From the NCBI GenBank assembly GCA_016929205.1, contig JAFGJF010000343.1:1-16484 (forward strand): DNA of 16,484 bases. Reading direction: 5' to 3'. The notes beneath the pieces were generated by a model. It was not told the DNA's origin. It searched no databases and worked only from the letters and a program-made list of their open reading frames with translations. Each line of letters starts with the position of its first letter. The first letter of the stretch is position 1. The position numbers and the translations under genes are program-made. Positions 15,107 through 16,484 of this stretch are shown one piece after another. This stretch comes from Anaerolineae bacterium. GTDB lineage: Bacteria > Chloroflexota > Anaerolineae > JAFGEY01.

Positions 15107-15961
15107 TCAAAGCAATACCTTCCCATCAAGCAGCGTCCCCGCCGGGCAGGAATGGACGACGGTCGATCCCAGGGTAAGACGTAAAGAATAAAGCGCATCT
15201 TGCCCGGAGCAATGATTCAGATAGAGTCGCCGTATGGATCCCATCTCGATCACCATTTGGCGGACCCGTTGCAGGTGGTTAGCGTCGGCACTGACCAGGT
15301 GGGTGCCCCCCGCGATCGCTGTGATGGGATGCTTGAACGTGCACTCTATGCGAGAGAGCGTGTTGAGCAACCCGGCGTGGCAGCAACCGCACAACAAGAC
15401 CAATCCAGCATTCGCCTCGAGAACCAAAGCTATGTCGTCGCGGTACGGATCGGGTACCCAGCCTGCCTCTGTCCGCACTATGTGATGGACGCTGCGACCT
15501 TCTGGCTCTGGACGGCAAGTGATCTCGCCAGTCGTCCAGACGCCAGGCAGCACCTCTTGCGGTTCGGCGCTCAGGTGCAGCGTCATCCGCGATGCCAACG
15601 CTTCCCGGGCCAGTGACATCCCGATCTGCTTTGCGATCGGCTCCCCCTGGCGTTGCGAAAACCGCTCACGAAATAGATCGGGATGGGCATACAGCGGGAG
15701 GCCGGGACGTGTTCGTTCCAGCAGCGCAGCCAGACCGCCGGTGTGGTCATAGTGCCCGTGGCTGATCGCCAATGCATCGATAGTCTGTGGATCGATCTCA
15801 AGCGTATCTAGATTGTGCATCAACACCGTGCCGCTTTGACCGGTGTCGAACAGCACACGCCCGGCCTCCGTCTCGATCAGGAACGCCAACCCGTGTTCAC
15901 CCCACAGGCCTGAGCTGCTTTGAACGGCGTTATCCACCAGGCAGACTATTCTGGATATCAT
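15107..15961 (-). CDS. Metallo-beta-lactamase-fold hydrolase, COG1237-like
   Basis: The protein has 284 residues. The dinuclear metal site is visible: FDTGQSG (strand leading to the active site), SHGHYDHTGG (H68, H70, D72, H73), CGCCHAGLLNTL, and AGGTHLV further on. The opening with VDN and GLAFLIET, and the GC-x-HAG motif, match COG1237 proteins. That group is annotated as related to the enzyme making a ribofuranosyl-aminobenzene phosphate in methanopterin synthesis, but bacterial members are mostly uncharacterised. The usual GCSHAG is GCCHAG here, adding a Cys by the metal site. The start is uncertain: ATG 15961 or GTG 15970, neither with a strong ribosome-binding site. Confidence 0.85.
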   Translation of the reverse strand: MISRIVCLVDNAVQSSSGLWGEHGLAFLIETEAGRVLFDTGQSGTVLMHNLDTLEIDPQTIDALAISHGHYDHTGGLAALLERTRPGLPLYAHPDLFRERFSQRQGEPIAKQIGMSLAREALASRMTLHLSAEPQEVLPGVWTTGEITCRPEPEGRSVHHIVRTEAGWVPDPYRDDIALVLEANAGLVLLCGCCHAGLLNTLSRIECTFKHPITAIAGGTHLVSADANHLQRVRQMVIEMGSIRRLYLNHCSGQDALYSLRLTLGSTVVHSCPAGTLLDGKVLL

Positions 15962-16008
15962 TAGGCGCACCCATCGTTGCGCTCGAGCATATTTCCCCTC
16001 TTTTCTTT

Positions 16009-16224
16009 CTACTGTTCACGAATCATCTGTGTGCCGCATTTCGGGCACTTTACCTGGTAGCAGGGCACGCCCACCGTGTGCGACTTGCGCTCTCCGCAAC
16101 TGGGGCAGACACAGGTGCCGCCCGGCCCGGCAGCATTAGGACCGCCCATCCGGCCCGATCCCTGTCCACTGCCCCGGCCAGCACCGCTACCGCGCCTGCT
16201 GCCGCTTCCGCGACCTCGACCCAT
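16009..16224 (-). CDS. Small Gly/Arg/Ser-rich zinc-ribbon protein
   Basis: The protein has 71 residues. The first ~25 are almost only Gly, Arg and Ser, followed by GGP-rich sequence. The C-terminal half has two knuckles, CPSCG (cysteines 40 and 43) and CPKCG (60 and 63), plus C38 and C55 (GVPCYQ). The pattern CVCPSCG-x-GVPC-x-CPKCG recurs in short proteins beside NifB/NifX/Mrp-type genes of anaerobes, where they presumably bind zinc or iron; no function is established. The ATG at 16224 is fixed by AAAGGAGGTGA, an almost perfect ribosome-binding site, which itself lies inside the last codons of the MFS gene. The start is one base after the MFS stop, so translation is coupled. The GTG at 16233 overlaps that site and is rejected. 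Confidence 0.82.
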   Translation of the reverse strand: MGRGRGSGSRRGSGAGRGSGQGSGRMGGPNAAGPGGTCVCPSCGERKSHTVGVPCYQVKCPKCGTQMIREQ

Positions 16225-16225
16225 C

Positions 16226-16484
16226 TCACTCACCTCCTTTCAACATTTGCTCTTTACTCTTCCTGGACACTGCCCAGGCCAGTACAACTCCTGTACTCAC
16301 AAACACCGTTGTCAGCAAAAATATGGCAGGATATGACCAGCGTTGCAGCAGCGCCCCTGCTGCCAGGGGCAGGAAAGCCGCCGGCAGCGTCAGCCAAGTG
16401 TTCAACGCCGAGTACGTGGGACGTTGATCGCCGGGAGCCAGTTCCAACAACGCACTGGAAAAGCCCACATCTCGCCCGTTCAAC
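16226..16484 (-). CDS. C-terminal end of an MFS transporter (partial)
   Basis: The reading frame is open to the right edge, so the gene continues outside the window; the TTG near the edge is probably an internal Leu codon. About 85 residues remain. GFSSALLELAPGDQRPTYSAL is the loop and helix-10 motif of major facilitator proteins, where D-R-x-x-Y-S-A-L is common. Two membrane helices follow (LTLPAAFLPLAAGALLQ and AIFLLTTVFVSTGVVLAWAV), and then a short basic end. The substrate cannot be inferred. It heads the visible operon and is coupled to the zinc-ribbon gene. Confidence 0.8.
   Translation of the reverse strand, partial: LNGRDVGFSSALLELAPGDQRPTYSALNTWLTLPAAFLPLAAGALLQRWSYPAIFLLTTVFVSTGVVLAWAVSRKSKEQMLKGGE

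Overview
The window looks like chromosomal DNA from an anaerobic or facultative member of the Chloroflexota, close to Anaerolineae/Caldilineae. This placement is inferred from style, not from a marker gene. The signs are a very long Reg_prop/Y_Y_Y hybrid histidine kinase, a Pro/Thr-rich spacer inside an exported thioredoxin-like protein, a MoxR/VWA pair, and a run of small Cys-rich proteins typical of anaerobes. No rRNA, tRNA, CRISPR array, insertion sequence or phage gene was seen.

Layout. Positions 1-53 hold the end of a plus-strand gene, probably a Gfo/Idh/MocA oxidoreductase, followed by a perfect 15-bp hairpin. A near-consensus sigma70 promoter (189-216) drives the only other plus-strand gene, a 1283-residue hybrid sensor kinase (254-4105). 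It has 14 propeller blades but no signal peptide and no transmembrane helix. Everything after it lies on the minus strand and is described here in its own 5'-3' direction, from right to left.

The minus-strand block opens at the right edge (16484) with the end of an MFS transporter. A Gly/Arg-rich zinc-ribbon protein, a COG1237-type metallo-beta-lactamase-fold protein, a 2[4Fe-4S] ferredoxin with a long hydrophobic/basic tail, an FmdB-type zinc ribbon, a DUF89/ARMT1-like protein, a CGGC-domain protein and an IscU/NifU-type scaffold follow. Together they look like an anaerobe's iron-sulfur or metal-handling set. Next come a remnant of a dihydrodipicolinate-synthase/KDG-aldolase family gene, a PfkB sugar kinase (KdgK-like) and a class I SAM methyltransferase.

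The third part is a large exported protein with three thioredoxin-like domains fused to a CcdA/DsbD-type electron-transfer membrane domain. A -1 frameshift at an A/T homopolymer breaks it. Then, behind an extended -10 promoter, comes a CbbQ/NorQ AAA+ ATPase overlapping a CbbO/NorD VWA protein, and last an ICMT/PEMT-type membrane methyltransferase. No Rubisco or nitric oxide reductase gene, the usual clients of Q/O (Q/D) pairs, is in view.

The most interesting points are the kinase that appears to have lost its membrane anchor, the frameshifted triple-thioredoxin/DsbD fusion, the orphan Q/D pair, and two short relics between genes: the aldolase fragment (12084-12236) and a 23-residue FmdB-like ORF (13233-13304). 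All functions are read from motifs; no database search was possible.
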